DNA of 58,868 nt from Natribacillus halophilus (lineage in GTDB: Bacteria; Bacillota; Bacilli; Bacillales; Marinococcaceae): the NCBI RefSeq assembly GCF_900100185.1, contig NZ_FNEN01000006.1, forward strand, positions 103,992 through 162,859. Reading direction: 5' to 3'. Made by a program: the position numbers and the translations under genes. This document shows, one piece after another, positions 51,517 to 58,868 of the stretch (position 1 is the first letter of the stretch; each line of letters begins with the position of its first letter). Under the pieces are notes generated by a model. The model was not told where the DNA came from, searched no databases, and was given only the letters and a program-made list of their open reading frames with translations.

Positions 51517-52131
51517 ATGAGAGGATACATAAATCAATATCACAAGGAACAAACCATTGCCCTCTTGATCATTGATATGATTAATGATCTGGAGTTTGAA
51601 AATGGGAAAAAACTATATAAACCGATGCGAGAAGCTGCAAGTCAAATCGCTACCCTCAAAGCGTACGCGAAATCCTATTATATCCCGGTCATTTACGTCA
51701 ACGACAACTACGGGTATTGGCAGAGTGACTTCCGGCAAATCGTCGATCACTGCCTTTATGAAGAGGTCCGCGGACAGGAAATAGCGCATATGCTTAAGCC
51801 GCTTGAAGAAGATTATTTTGTGTTGAAGCCCCAGTTTTCCGGTTTTTTTTATACACCGCTCGACCTTCTGTTGCGCTACCTGAATGTACGGACGTTGATT
51901 TTAACCGGTGCGTCCGGCAATATGTGTGTCCACTTCACGGCCAACGATGCCTACATGCGCGGGTATAAAGTCATCGTCCCCCGTGATTGCACCGCTTCTG
52001 TCGACGAAAAAGAAAATAAAAAAGCATTGTATATGATGGAAAATGTTCTGAGGATAAACACCGCGCCGGTCGCTGATTTATCCATTCGCAACCTTATTAC
52101 CGAGGCGCAGGCTTATTATGAGGAGACGTGA
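51517..52131 (+). CDS. Isochorismatase-family cysteine hydrolase
   Basis: A 204-residue hydrolase of the isochorismatase fold. The catalytic triad fits: Asp in ALLIIDMINDLEF, Lys in FVLKPQFSGF, and Cys in LTGASGNMCVHFTANDAYMR. Such enzymes include nicotinamidases and isochorismatases. The ATG at 51517 follows GGGTGA; a longer ORF from 51484 lacks a site. It is divergent from alaR and followed by a terminator. Substrate unknown; a nicotinamidase role would need a metal-site check. Confidence 0.75.
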   Translation: MRGYINQYHKEQTIALLIIDMINDLEFENGKKLYKPMREAASQIATLKAYAKSYYIPVIYVNDNYGYWQSDFRQIVDHCLYEEVRGQEIAHMLKPLEEDYFVLKPQFSGFFYTPLDLLLRYLNVRTLILTGASGNMCVHFTANDAYMRGYKVIVPRDCTASVDEKENKKALYMMENVLRINTAPVADLSIRNLITEAQAYYEET

Positions 52132-52164
52132 AAACCGGGACGATAGTGCGCCCCGGATTTTTTA
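52132..52164 (+). terminator. Terminator after the isochorismatase-family gene
   Basis: AACCGGG and CCCCGG flank ten or so bases and are followed by ATTTTTT. It also overlaps the end of luxS and could serve both genes. Confidence 0.75.
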
Positions 52165-52635
52165 ATATACTTCTTCCAAATCTTTTTGATTCTGGTTTAA
52201 CCAATACCGCATCCATGTCTTTGCCTCTTCCAGATCGTGAAGCCTGGCCTGTCCGCACTGTTCTTCGGTAGCCGCCGGTACATAGTCGTATTCCAGACCG
52301 GCGTTTAACGTCTTTTCCAGAATGTCGATGATTTCGGACACTTCGGCAGATCCATTGACGATTAGATAGAAGCCGGTCTGGCATCCCATCGGGGAAAGAT
52401 CAATCACTTCAAAGTGATCGTAAGCCTCTGCATACTCGCGAATATTAAGCGCGAGCAAATGCTCGAGTGTATGAATGACCGGCGGGGTCATATTCGTCAC
52501 ATTCGGTTGGGCAAAACGGAGATCGAATTTATGAACGATGCCGTCGCTGCCGACCTTTTGTGTACCGGCTTGGCGAACGTACGGCGCTTTGACGATGGTA
52601 TGGTCAAGTTCGAAACTTTCAACACGTGCACTCAT
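52162..52635 (-). CDS. luxS: S-ribosylhomocysteine lyase
   Basis: A 157-residue metalloenzyme splitting S-ribosylhomocysteine into homocysteine and DPD, the precursor of autoinducer-2; part of the SAM recycling pathway with metK. The metal site is in [14 protein letters not shown] (HTLEH) and [10 protein letters not shown] (Cys). GGAGGG precedes the ATG. Length and motifs are standard. It is convergent with the isochorismatase gene. Confidence 0.95.
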   Translation of the reverse strand: MSARVESFELDHTIVKAPYVRQAGTQKVGSDGIVHKFDLRFAQPNVTNMTPPVIHTLEHLLALNIREYAEAYDHFEVIDLSPMGCQTGFYLIVNGSAEVSEIIDILEKTLNAGLEYDYVPAATEEQCGQARLHDLEEAKTWMRYWLNQNQKDLEEVY

Positions 52636-52793
52636 GGTTAGATCCCTCCGTTGTATTTGCTCGTATTTTTATCATATTCACAGGAGAGGGGATTACTTTT
52701 TTCGTGTAATCAAATGGATAATGTCAAAGTACGCGGGGTGCCACCGCCTCATCCTGCTTACGTAGCTCATATTGATTATATCATATCTATGAT

Positions 52794-53564
52794 TCACAAA
52801 GATAATCTATCGCGGCCCTTTATAACCTCCATCGCTTCCACGATATCATCCGTAATCAATCCGTTCGCTCCCTTGGCGAGCACTTTTTCCATTCTCCTTT
52901 TATCATTGACCGTCCAGACATAGACAGGCAAGTTGAGGCGCTGCATGCGTTTGATAAACCCGAGGCGCAACAGGTGATAGTGAGGGCAGACGGCATCTGC
53001 ATTTATCTTTTTCAATCTTGATTCGGGATAGAAATCCTGTATATAGGCGTGCAGGCGAAATCTTTGCTGAAACAATCGTCGACCAAGCAACAGACCGGTT
53101 TTGATGGCAGCATCATGCAGTTTAATTTTTCTTAGCACCGAGTCGTGAAAAGAGGTGATGAGCACTTCATTGCTCATCCCGGTCGCATTCACTTCCTCGA
53201 CGACTTGTTTCTCCAGCCCTTTCGCTTTTATTTCGATGTCCAACCGCAAATTTCCCTTACATAATCGAAGGACTTCTTCCAACAGGGGAAGTTCCCAACC
53301 AATCATGCGCGCGTATTGCTGTAGGCTCGCATAGTTCATTTTCTTAACAGCGGACCCATCCAGTTTCCCGTCGTGAAAACAAATTAAATAGCCATCAGCG
53401 GTGCGACGAACGTCCGTTTCGATAAAATCGGCATCGAGGGCAACAGCTCTTTCAAACGCTTTGACGGTATTTTCAACCATATCAACACCCGTGACCCCAC
53501 GGTGGGCAATGACGAGGGCATCCCGTTCTGTATTCATGTTCTGCTGTTCATCCCCCTTTCCCAT
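52794..53564 (-). CDS. Glycerophosphodiester phosphodiesterase
   Basis: A TIM-barrel GDPD enzyme hydrolysing deacylated phospholipids to glycerol-3-phosphate and an alcohol. Catalytic residues are in VIAHRGVTGVDMVENTVKAF, ADFIETDVRR and LICFHDGKL. About 250 residues, no signal peptide, so cytosolic. The start is uncertain: the ATG at 53564 has GAAGG immediately before it and the next at 53537 has AAGGGGG 14 bases upstream; neither is ideal. It stands alone between luxS and an MFS gene on the other strand. Confidence 0.8.
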   Translation of the reverse strand: MGKGDEQQNMNTERDALVIAHRGVTGVDMVENTVKAFERAVALDADFIETDVRRTADGYLICFHDGKLDGSAVKKMNYASLQQYARMIGWELPLLEEVLRLCKGNLRLDIEIKAKGLEKQVVEEVNATGMSNEVLITSFHDSVLRKIKLHDAAIKTGLLLGRRLFQQRFRLHAYIQDFYPESRLKKINADAVCPHYHLLRLGFIKRMQRLNLPVYVWTVNDKRRMEKVLAKGANGLITDDIVEAMEVIKGRDRLSL

Positions 53565-53665
53565 CCTTCGGCAAGCATTCAGTCGAATTTTTCGGCCGCG
53601 AAGAGCAATCTGGCAATGCGAGTCATTGGCGTCTTTTTTTGCCCGGAAATTCGAATTTAATAAGA

Positions 53666-53719
53666 TTGACTGAAAATGGTTTTCACTATATATTTAGAGA
53701 AGCGATATTTAGAGAAGCG
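53666..53719 (+). promoter_or_regulatory. Promoter with 15-bp tandem duplication ahead of the MFS gene
   Basis: TTGACT, 17 bases, then TATATT form a good promoter. The -10 overlaps the first of two perfect tandem copies of ATATTTAGAGAAGCG (53690-53704 and 53705-53719). The duplication is directly downstream of the promoter and could change the transcript start or an operator. Confidence 0.55.
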
Positions 53720-53758
53720 AAATAATTTACCTGTCCACAAATTTTTGAAGGTGATTGT

Positions 53759-54985
53759 ATTAAACCTGAAAAAAGAAATTTACTGATCATGTGGTTTGCC
53801 AACATGCTCGTCGCCGGAAGCATGACGATGGTCTTGCCTTTTTTGTCGTTATATATTGAATCGTTTGGTCACTACTCTCCGGCAGAAGTCCAACGTTGGT
53901 CAGGCATAGTCTTTGGCGTTTCTTTCCTTGTCGCATTCTTCGTTTCCCCGATCTGGGGGCGTATCGGCGATCGTTTCGGGCGCAAAATAATATTAATCGG
54001 CACAGGGTTCGGCATCGCCCTTTCCGTATTTCTTATGGGTTACGTCGAATCCGTGGCCGCTCTTTTTGTGTTGCGGGCATTTATGGGGCTTGCCACCGGA
54101 TTCATCCCTGCTTCCATGGCCCTCATATCTGCACAAAGCGATAAACGGACGGCCGGAGAAAAGCTTGGCACGTTACAGATGGGGACCGTTTCCGGGGGCT
54201 TGATGGGACCTTTGTTCGGCGGCGTCATCGCCGATACGGTCGGCATGGACCTTACGTTTATCCTGACCGCTCTCGTCCTTTCACTAGCGACATTGCTCGT
54301 TATTTTTGGCGTGAAAGAAGTCATTTTCCAGGAAAAAGACGAGCAGCAACGCTCCTATCACTGGAAAGAAGTCATCCGCCATATTGTCACGAATCCACTA
54401 TTAATCATGGTAATGGCCGTAGCGCTTATCGTGCAAATGGTAAACTTCAGCGTGCAACCATTGCTCGCTCTCTATGTAGGGGAGCTTACCTCCGCTGAAA
54501 ACATGGCCTTTCTGGCGGGGATGGCCTTCTCCGTTACCGGCCTCGGCAACTTGCTGGCCACTCGCAAATGGGGACAAATCGGGGATCGCGTCGGTCATGA
54601 AAAAATCTTGCTGCTTCTGCTCGTGCTTTCCGGCTTGTTTTTCATTCCCCAGGCGTTTGTCACCGAACTTTGGCAACTGGTGCTGCTTCGCTTTTTGTAT
54701 GGCATTCAAGTAGGTGGGTTGATCCCATGTACAACAGCCTACATTCGCCAAGCCGCCCCGGTGGCTATGCAGGGAGAAGTGCTTGGGTACAATCAAAGCT
54801 TTCGATTTCTTGGCAATGTGATCGGTCCTGTATCCGGTGGCATTATCGCGAGCAGTTTCGGAATTCCCTCTGTATTTATTTTCGCAGGCCTTCTTTTGAT
54901 CATCACCGCCGTTATCGTGAGAATCATGCTCAGTCACAGAGCTCGGCAACAGGCCAATAAATATGAACGTACGCAAACGATTTAA
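53759..54985 (+). CDS. MFS multidrug transporter (MdtG/YfmO-like)
   Basis: A twelve-helix DHA1 antiporter of about 408 residues. SPIWGRIGDRFGRKIILIGT is the loop 2-3 motif A and GTVSGGLMGPLFGGVIADTV is motif C. The obvious ATG (53789) would leave the N-terminus truncated inside helix one. In frame upstream is KPEKRNLLI preceded by ATT at 53759, with GAAGGTG six bases before it, so an ATT start fits both the protein and the ribosome-binding site. ATT starts are rare; if it is not used, the 398-residue form applies. Substrate unknown. Confidence 0.75.
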   Translation: MKPEKRNLLIMWFANMLVAGSMTMVLPFLSLYIESFGHYSPAEVQRWSGIVFGVSFLVAFFVSPIWGRIGDRFGRKIILIGTGFGIALSVFLMGYVESVAALFVLRAFMGLATGFIPASMALISAQSDKRTAGEKLGTLQMGTVSGGLMGPLFGGVIADTVGMDLTFILTALVLSLATLLVIFGVKEVIFQEKDEQQRSYHWKEVIRHIVTNPLLIMVMAVALIVQMVNFSVQPLLALYVGELTSAENMAFLAGMAFSVTGLGNLLATRKWGQIGDRVGHEKILLLLLVLSGLFFIPQAFVTELWQLVLLRFLYGIQVGGLIPCTTAYIRQAAPVAMQGEVLGYNQSFRFLGNVIGPVSGGIIASSFGIPSVFIFAGLLLIITAVIVRIMLSHRARQQANKYERTQTI

Positions 54986-54994
54986 GTGCGTTTA

Positions 54995-55047
54995 ATGTCA
55001 ACTAAATTTAAATTTTGGTTGACATTTTTTATTTACCTGTTTACAAT
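54995..55047 (+). promoter_or_regulatory. bioY promoter with BirA-type operator
   Basis: ATGTCAAC-N15-GTTGACAT is a perfect inverted repeat matching the BirA (biotin repressor) operator pattern of Firmicutes. Its right arm contains the -35 TTGACA; 17 bases on is TACAAT (-10). Biotin-loaded BirA would block this promoter. The same repeat followed by TTTTTT could also terminate the upstream MFS transcript. Confidence 0.8.
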
Positions 55048-55075
55048 TTCATAAACAGAGAGAGGAGAGCTACAT

Positions 55076-55666
55076 ATGAAATCATTCGATATCGTTATTA
55101 TCGCTATGTTTGTCGCTTTAATGGGTGTGGCAGCGAATATCACGGTTATCTTTCCATTCCTTGTCATTGCCGGGATCCCTTTAACGTTTCAACCATTCAT
55201 CGCGGTTTTGGCCGGCGCCATTCTCGGCAGCAAAAAAGGCGCGCTCGCTATGGTCGTTTATACGATTGTCGGGTTATTCGGTGCCCCGGTTTTCGCGCAG
55301 CTTCAAGGCGGCCCTGGAATTTTCGTTCGTCCGACTTTCGGTTTTATTCTTTCTTTTATTGTCGTGGCTTTTGTTGTCGGAAAAATCATCGAAAAGTCAC
55401 GAGATCCCCAGTTAGCCACTTATTGTATCGCCGGGATCGTCGGCTTGGCTTTTAACTACTTGATCGGAACCAATTGGGTGTATGGCGCCTATGTATTCGG
55501 CTTCGATGCGCCTGACCAGTTTACATATACTATCGTCTGGCTGGGGATGCTTCCGCTTTTCATTAAAGATATCGCATTTACCATCGCGGCCGGCATCATC
55601 GCACACAAACTACCCGAGTTCGTGAAACGGCCGGTCGTCGGAACACGCGTACAGGGGGGTTCTTAA
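55076..55666 (+). CDS. bioY: Biotin transporter BioY
   Basis: A 196-residue substrate-binding (S) component of an ECF-type biotin importer with six helices. FLVIAGIPLTFQPFIAVLAG and GALAMVVYTIVGLFGAPVFA hold the conserved BioY loops; TYCIAGIVGLAFNYLIGTNW is also typical. AGAGAGGAGAG precedes the ATG. Control by BirA is likely from the operator upstream. In B. subtilis yuiG (bioY) also neighbours yuiC. Confidence 0.9.
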   Translation: MKSFDIVIIAMFVALMGVAANITVIFPFLVIAGIPLTFQPFIAVLAGAILGSKKGALAMVVYTIVGLFGAPVFAQLQGGPGIFVRPTFGFILSFIVVAFVVGKIIEKSRDPQLATYCIAGIVGLAFNYLIGTNWVYGAYVFGFDAPDQFTYTIVWLGMLPLFIKDIAFTIAAGIIAHKLPEFVKRPVVGTRVQGGS

Positions 55667-55785
55667 CACGCGGGAACACTTCGATCGTACCTCTCAAAAT
55701 GAGTACTGCTTTTGGGGCATGAACTTGCACGGCAGTGATATTCTTATGGATGAAAACCCACCCCCTGCTCGCTTGTTTATGTCCT

Positions 55786-56436
55786 CTAGTACACCAATAC
55801 CCTTTGGTCATTCAGGGATATTAGTTCTTCCTCGCTAATCTCACCGCTTCCTTTTTTCACTATGTATATCTCAACGTCTCTTTTGCCCCACTCATCATAG
55901 ACTTCATCGATGGTATCGAAGTATAAGTCGATCTTCGATCCTTGTATGGCTGCACCGGTATCGGCCACAACACCGTATCCGTAACCCGGAATAAATAAAA
56001 CCGTACCGAGAGGAAAAAAATCCGGATCAGCTGCAATCGTAGAGTAAACATCACGATGAACGGGAATACCCGAATAGGTGATGCCGTAAGCCGGATCACC
56101 CGGGGCTTTTCCCGTCGACTCTGCATTGGCGGTATAACCGGTTGCCGTTACGGTTTCAACCGGATATTGCGACCAGTTGATTTCTTCTTCGAGCGCTGAA
56201 ACTGTCTCAGCCACTGAAGCGCTTGCCGCTTCCGCGTGGGGAGCCGCTTTCATCGCTGAAACGCCTAACTCTTCACGAAGGGAAGGGGCTGCATGTATAT
56301 CGTCTGGATGATCATAATCGCTACCGAGGATTTCACTCACTGGCACTTGGCTCAACGTCGTCCACGTTACATATAACGCCGCCAGAAATAACACCGTCAT
56401 AATGACTCTTCTTGAAATTTTGAGCCCTTTTGACAT
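55786..56436 (-). CDS. yuiC: 3D-domain cell-wall protein YuiC
   Basis: A 216-residue membrane-anchored protein with an N-terminal helix ([18 protein letters not shown]), an Ala/Glu-rich linker and a C-terminal 3D domain. [20 protein letters not shown] and [20 protein letters not shown] give the three conserved Asp of the family. YuiC of B. subtilis is a muralytic lytic transglycosylase related to resuscitation-promoting factors. The start at 56436 has GAGGGTGAG upstream; longer forms lack a site. Confidence 0.8.
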   Translation of the reverse strand: MSKGLKISRRVIMTVLFLAALYVTWTTLSQVPVSEILGSDYDHPDDIHAAPSLREELGVSAMKAAPHAEAASASVAETVSALEEEINWSQYPVETVTATGYTANAESTGKAPGDPAYGITYSGIPVHRDVYSTIAADPDFFPLGTVLFIPGYGYGVVADTGAAIQGSKIDLYFDTIDEVYDEWGKRDVEIYIVKKGSGEISEEELISLNDQRVLVY

Positions 56437-56533
56437 GCTCTCACCCTCTTTCACTCCTGAAAGCATACCCGCGGAGAGAGATTGATATACGTAAAATATT
56501 GGATGAGCTGGTTGAATCAATCAGTGATAAAAA

Positions 56534-56623
56534 TAAAGAAAACTTGGCTTATCGCCAAGCCTGGCGAAAGCCTTAGTTGCACTTATGCAGGATAAGAAAG
56601 TGGTTTATACTTTCTTACCTGCT
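56534..56623 (-). repeat. Two-hairpin dispersed element, copy G (full length)
   Basis: On the minus strand it starts at AGCAGGTAAG directly after the yuiB terminator's TTTTTTT, has both hairpins (the second with GGCTTTCGCC...GGCGATAAGCC), and ends AAGTTTTCTTTA. It is near-identical to B and D in hairpin one. Confidence 0.9.
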
Positions 56624-56626
56624 AAA

Positions 56627-56648
56627 AAAACCGTGCCATAAGCACGAT
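56627..56648 (-). terminator. Terminator of yuiB
   Basis: A CGTGC/GCACG stem with a five-base loop is followed by G and TTTTTTT on the minus strand, 8 bases past the yuiB stop. Confidence 0.8.
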
Positions 56649-56655
56649 TTCTCAC

Positions 56656-56982
56656 TTAAAACATTTGATACCCGCGCACCCGAAGCATGCGTACCGATAT
56701 TCCTGCGATGATCGAACCGATTAAACCCGATGCCAGGATCGCCAAATCGGCCAATTGTAGCGCTGCCAAGCTCGGTCCAATCGTAGAAAATGATTCTGCC
56801 GGGTTCGTGAAATACTCTGTAAGCGCAGCCGGATTAACGATCCATACCACGATTAACGGATAAATAATAGCCATAATCCACGTTGAACGCAAAACCATAT
56901 TAAGTAAAAATCCAATGCCGAAGAAAAGGATTAGAAACAACATTATGGAAATGATCAATTGCGGAAGACTCGTAATACCCAA
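56656..56982 (-). CDS. yuiB: YuiB-like membrane protein
   Basis: A 108-residue protein with three hydrophobic helices, the last part conserved as GLIGSIIAGISVRMLRVRGY. It matches YuiB of B. subtilis in length, topology and position between yuiC and ndh/yumB. The start is TTG with GGAGGTGAG upstream. Function unknown. Confidence 0.75.
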   Translation of the reverse strand: MGITSLPQLIISIMLFLILFFGIGFLLNMVLRSTWIMAIIYPLIVVWIVNPAALTEYFTNPAESFSTIGPSLAALQLADLAILASGLIGSIIAGISVRMLRVRGYQMF

Positions 56983-57075
56983 AACCGCTCACCTCCGTAT
57001 CAAAACAAGTTTACAAAAGGAAACCCCGAGCGTCAATTAAGAGGTGAGCGATGCCAAGCGATGGGCTTTTAAAAC

Positions 57076-58275
57076 TTAGATTGGATTGCGACCTTTTGTT
57101 AATACGAGAGGTAGTCCACCTAGTCTCATGAGATTACGGTTATCGCCCATGTGTTTCATAAAGAAGGCTTTACGTCCGAACAGCTTTCGTTTTTTGACCG
57201 TTCCCATCGCTTCTTTTCCACCGAGAGATGCCAGCGTCCCGAGGATTTCCGGCTTAAATGCTGTGGGTGTACCGCCCATGATCATGCTTGCCACATTTTC
57301 AGCCGCTTTCACCCCCTGCTGCGAGGCAATTTGTGCGGTTGGCGGGAAAGGACGCTCGGTTTCTTCATCAATGATTAAAGAGCAATCGCCAACGATAAAG
57401 ACGTCCTCATGGCCGGGCGCGCGCAAATCCGGTTCTACTTTTACCCGGGCGCGGTTCGCTTCGATGCCTGCATCTTCGATAATCGGGTTTCCGCGCACAC
57501 CTGTCGCCCAGACGATGGTGTTGGCAGAAATTTCTTCCCCATCTTTTAAAATAACTCTTCCTTCCTGGACTTCGCTGATCGGCTTATTGATTTTGAATTC
57601 CACGCCACGTTGTTCCAATAAGTTCATAGCGTATTCCACAAGCTCAGGATCAAATCCCGGCAGAGCGGATGGCGCTGCTTCAATGACATACATCCGAATC
57701 TTCTCGCGCGGAACATCATAATGTTCACATAACTCCGGCACCCTATCGGTCAGCTCCCCGATAAATTCAATACCTGTAAAACCGGCACCGGCAACAATGA
57801 AGGTAAGCTCATCCTGGTTCTCCTGGTTTTGGTACTGGGCAAATTGAAGTTCAATCTGATCCTTTAGTTCACGAGCACCGTCCAACGTCCATTTATGATA
57901 AGAGTGCTCGTACACACCCTCGATGCCGAACGTCTCCCCAATAGCTCCGAGTCCGATGATGAGATAATCATAAAAAAGATCGTCGCCATCTTTAAGGATG
58001 ACTTTTTTCTCTTCTGTTCTCACGTGTTGGACGGTATCCTGGACTATATTAATCCTTGCCGGATTTAACACTTTGCGTATTTCCACACGTGCCTTGTCAT
58101 GGTGCATCGTTCCTGCAGCCGGTTCATGCAGCCACGTCGTTTGATAATGGTAATCATGCTTGTTCACGAGCGTTACATTTGCCCGATCTGTCCCAACATT
58201 TTTTTGTAATTGTTTCGCGGCCATCATACCCGCATAGCCTGCACCCAAAATAACTATCCTCGGTTTTGCTGCCAT
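57076..58275 (-). CDS. ndh: Type II NADH dehydrogenase (Ndh/YumB)
   Basis: A 399-residue membrane-associated flavoenzyme passing electrons from NADH to quinone without proton pumping. RIVILGAGYAGMMAAKQLQ is the FAD site, VAGAGFTGIEFIGELTDRV the NADH site, and VFIVGDCSLI the second FAD segment; the C-terminus is amphipathic. ATG at 58275 has AAAGGATG upstream; a longer ORF begins at 58296. The position next to yuiB and yumC matches B. subtilis. Confidence 0.9.
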   Translation of the reverse strand: MAAKPRIVILGAGYAGMMAAKQLQKNVGTDRANVTLVNKHDYHYQTTWLHEPAAGTMHHDKARVEIRKVLNPARINIVQDTVQHVRTEEKKVILKDGDDLFYDYLIIGLGAIGETFGIEGVYEHSYHKWTLDGARELKDQIELQFAQYQNQENQDELTFIVAGAGFTGIEFIGELTDRVPELCEHYDVPREKIRMYVIEAAPSALPGFDPELVEYAMNLLEQRGVEFKINKPISEVQEGRVILKDGEEISANTIVWATGVRGNPIIEDAGIEANRARVKVEPDLRAPGHEDVFIVGDCSLIIDEETERPFPPTAQIASQQGVKAAENVASMIMGGTPTAFKPEILGTLASLGGKEAMGTVKKRKLFGRKAFFMKHMGDNRNLMRLGGLPLVLTKGRNPI

Positions 58276-58526
58276 TATAGTCACATCCTTTGCCAATCAT
58301 CGTTTTGTGAGCCATTTCACGTATGTATCCAAAAATAATGTTGATAAATAGTCATTATTTCTTGATTCTATTATAACTTTATTTAATATACGATTTCAAG
58401 CACGGTCCACGCCACTGCGCAAGCATCATTTCTATGCTAATTCAATTATTTTCTTTTCGGGAAAACCGTGTGTTATAATACTCCTGTTATATAAAAGACA
58501 TCTATCAGGTGTGGAGGTGCTGATTC

Positions 58527-58868
58527 GTGGAAGATACATCCGTAGATCTTTACGATATAACGATTATCGGCGGGGGACCTGCAGGATTGTTTACCGCTTT
58601 CTACGGGGGAATGCGCCAGGCAAAAGTGAAGATTATCGAAAGCATGCCCCAGCTGGGCGGACAACTTTCTGCTCTTTATCCCGAGAAGTATATATACGAT
58701 GTGGCGGGCTTTCCGAAAGTTCGCGCTCAAGACCTTGTCAACGAGTTGGTTGAGCAGATGCAAATGTTCGAACAAACCGTTGTCCTTGATCAATCTGTAG
58801 AAACGGTCAATAAGCTGAACGACGAGACATTTCGAATTGAAACGGATAAAGACGTCCATTACTCACGA
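58527..58868 (+). CDS. yumC: Ferredoxin-NADP reductase YumC (partial, runs off the window)
   Basis: The first 114 codons of a thioredoxin-reductase-like flavoprotein. [20 protein letters not shown] is the FAD site and [20 protein letters not shown] the conserved segment of the YumC/FNR2 group, which reduces ferredoxin or flavodoxin with NADPH. The start is GTG with GGAGGTG upstream; TATAAT with an upstream TG at 58474 is a likely -10. The end is beyond the window. Confidence 0.9.
   Translation, partial: MEDTSVDLYDITIIGGGPAGLFTAFYGGMRQAKVKIIESMPQLGGQLSALYPEKYIYDVAGFPKVRAQDLVNELVEQMQMFEQTVVLDQSVETVNKLNDETFRIETDKDVHYSR

Noticed and set aside
1-58868. Intact insertion sequences, prophage, tRNA or rRNA genes
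   Set aside because: No transposase, integrase, structural phage gene, tRNA cloverleaf or rRNA segment was recognised on either strand.

Overview
The window looks like chromosome from a salt- and probably alkali-adapted member of the Bacillaceae. Two things suggest this. Gene order repeatedly follows Bacillus subtilis: metK-pckA-ytlACD-ytkD, pgi-yugN-yuzA-yugI-alaR-alaT, and bioY-yuiC-yuiB-ndh(yumB)-yumC. Many extracytoplasmic domains (the BdbD-like and VanY-like proteins, the RND pump, the ytlA-type binding protein) are very rich in Asp and Glu, as is usual in halophilic Firmicutes such as Salicibibacter. The genus itself is inference.

Layout. 1-6600 is an accessory block on the minus strand: a decayed glycine-betaine binding-protein gene, a TetR-controlled MFS pump, and an NAD(P)-reductase/QacA-type MFS/NmrA/FMN-reductase cluster. 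6738-10117 holds an AirSR/YhcYZ-type two-component system, whose kinase carries a four-cysteine cluster, and a YtpA-like hydrolase. 10275-21004 is housekeeping: gamma-carbonic anhydrase, M29 aminopeptidase, S-box-controlled metK, pckA, a ytlACD ABC importer, ytkD, a YwpF-like gene and patB. 21586-29678 has a NERD protein, a NatAB/YhaQP exporter, a YtrA-regulated ABC-2 operon, a nucleoside transporter and a thioesterase. 30140-34745 has a frameshifted quinone reductase, a SAP-containing PD-(D/E)XK nuclease with a coiled-coil partner, and PerR-box-preceded katA. 35001-39899 is an operon for extracytoplasmic disulfide formation plus a VanY-like peptidase, then the pgi/yug genes. 40069-48900 is transporter-rich and partly decayed: NSS symporter, HD hydrolase, ABC remnants, small multidrug exporter, RND pump, broken MFS, AI-2E family protein. 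49734-58868 returns to conserved synteny: alaRT, isochorismatase, luxS, a glycerophosphodiesterase, an MFS pump, bioY under a BirA-type site, yuiC, yuiB, type II NADH dehydrogenase, and the start of yumC.

Two repeat systems stand out. First, at least seven intergenic blocks are tandem arrays with a period of 52 bp (one 53-bp step seen). Several arrays are recognisably one diverged family present in both orientations, homogenised within an array but different between arrays, and some units carry a 9-11-9 palindrome. Second, a roughly 90-bp two-hairpin element occurs seven times. Six copies begin at or within a few bases of the T-tract of an intrinsic terminator, in a fixed orientation; one lies between the metK S-box terminator and the metK start codon. 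Neither contains a coding sequence. No tRNA, rRNA, CRISPR array or intact insertion sequence was seen.
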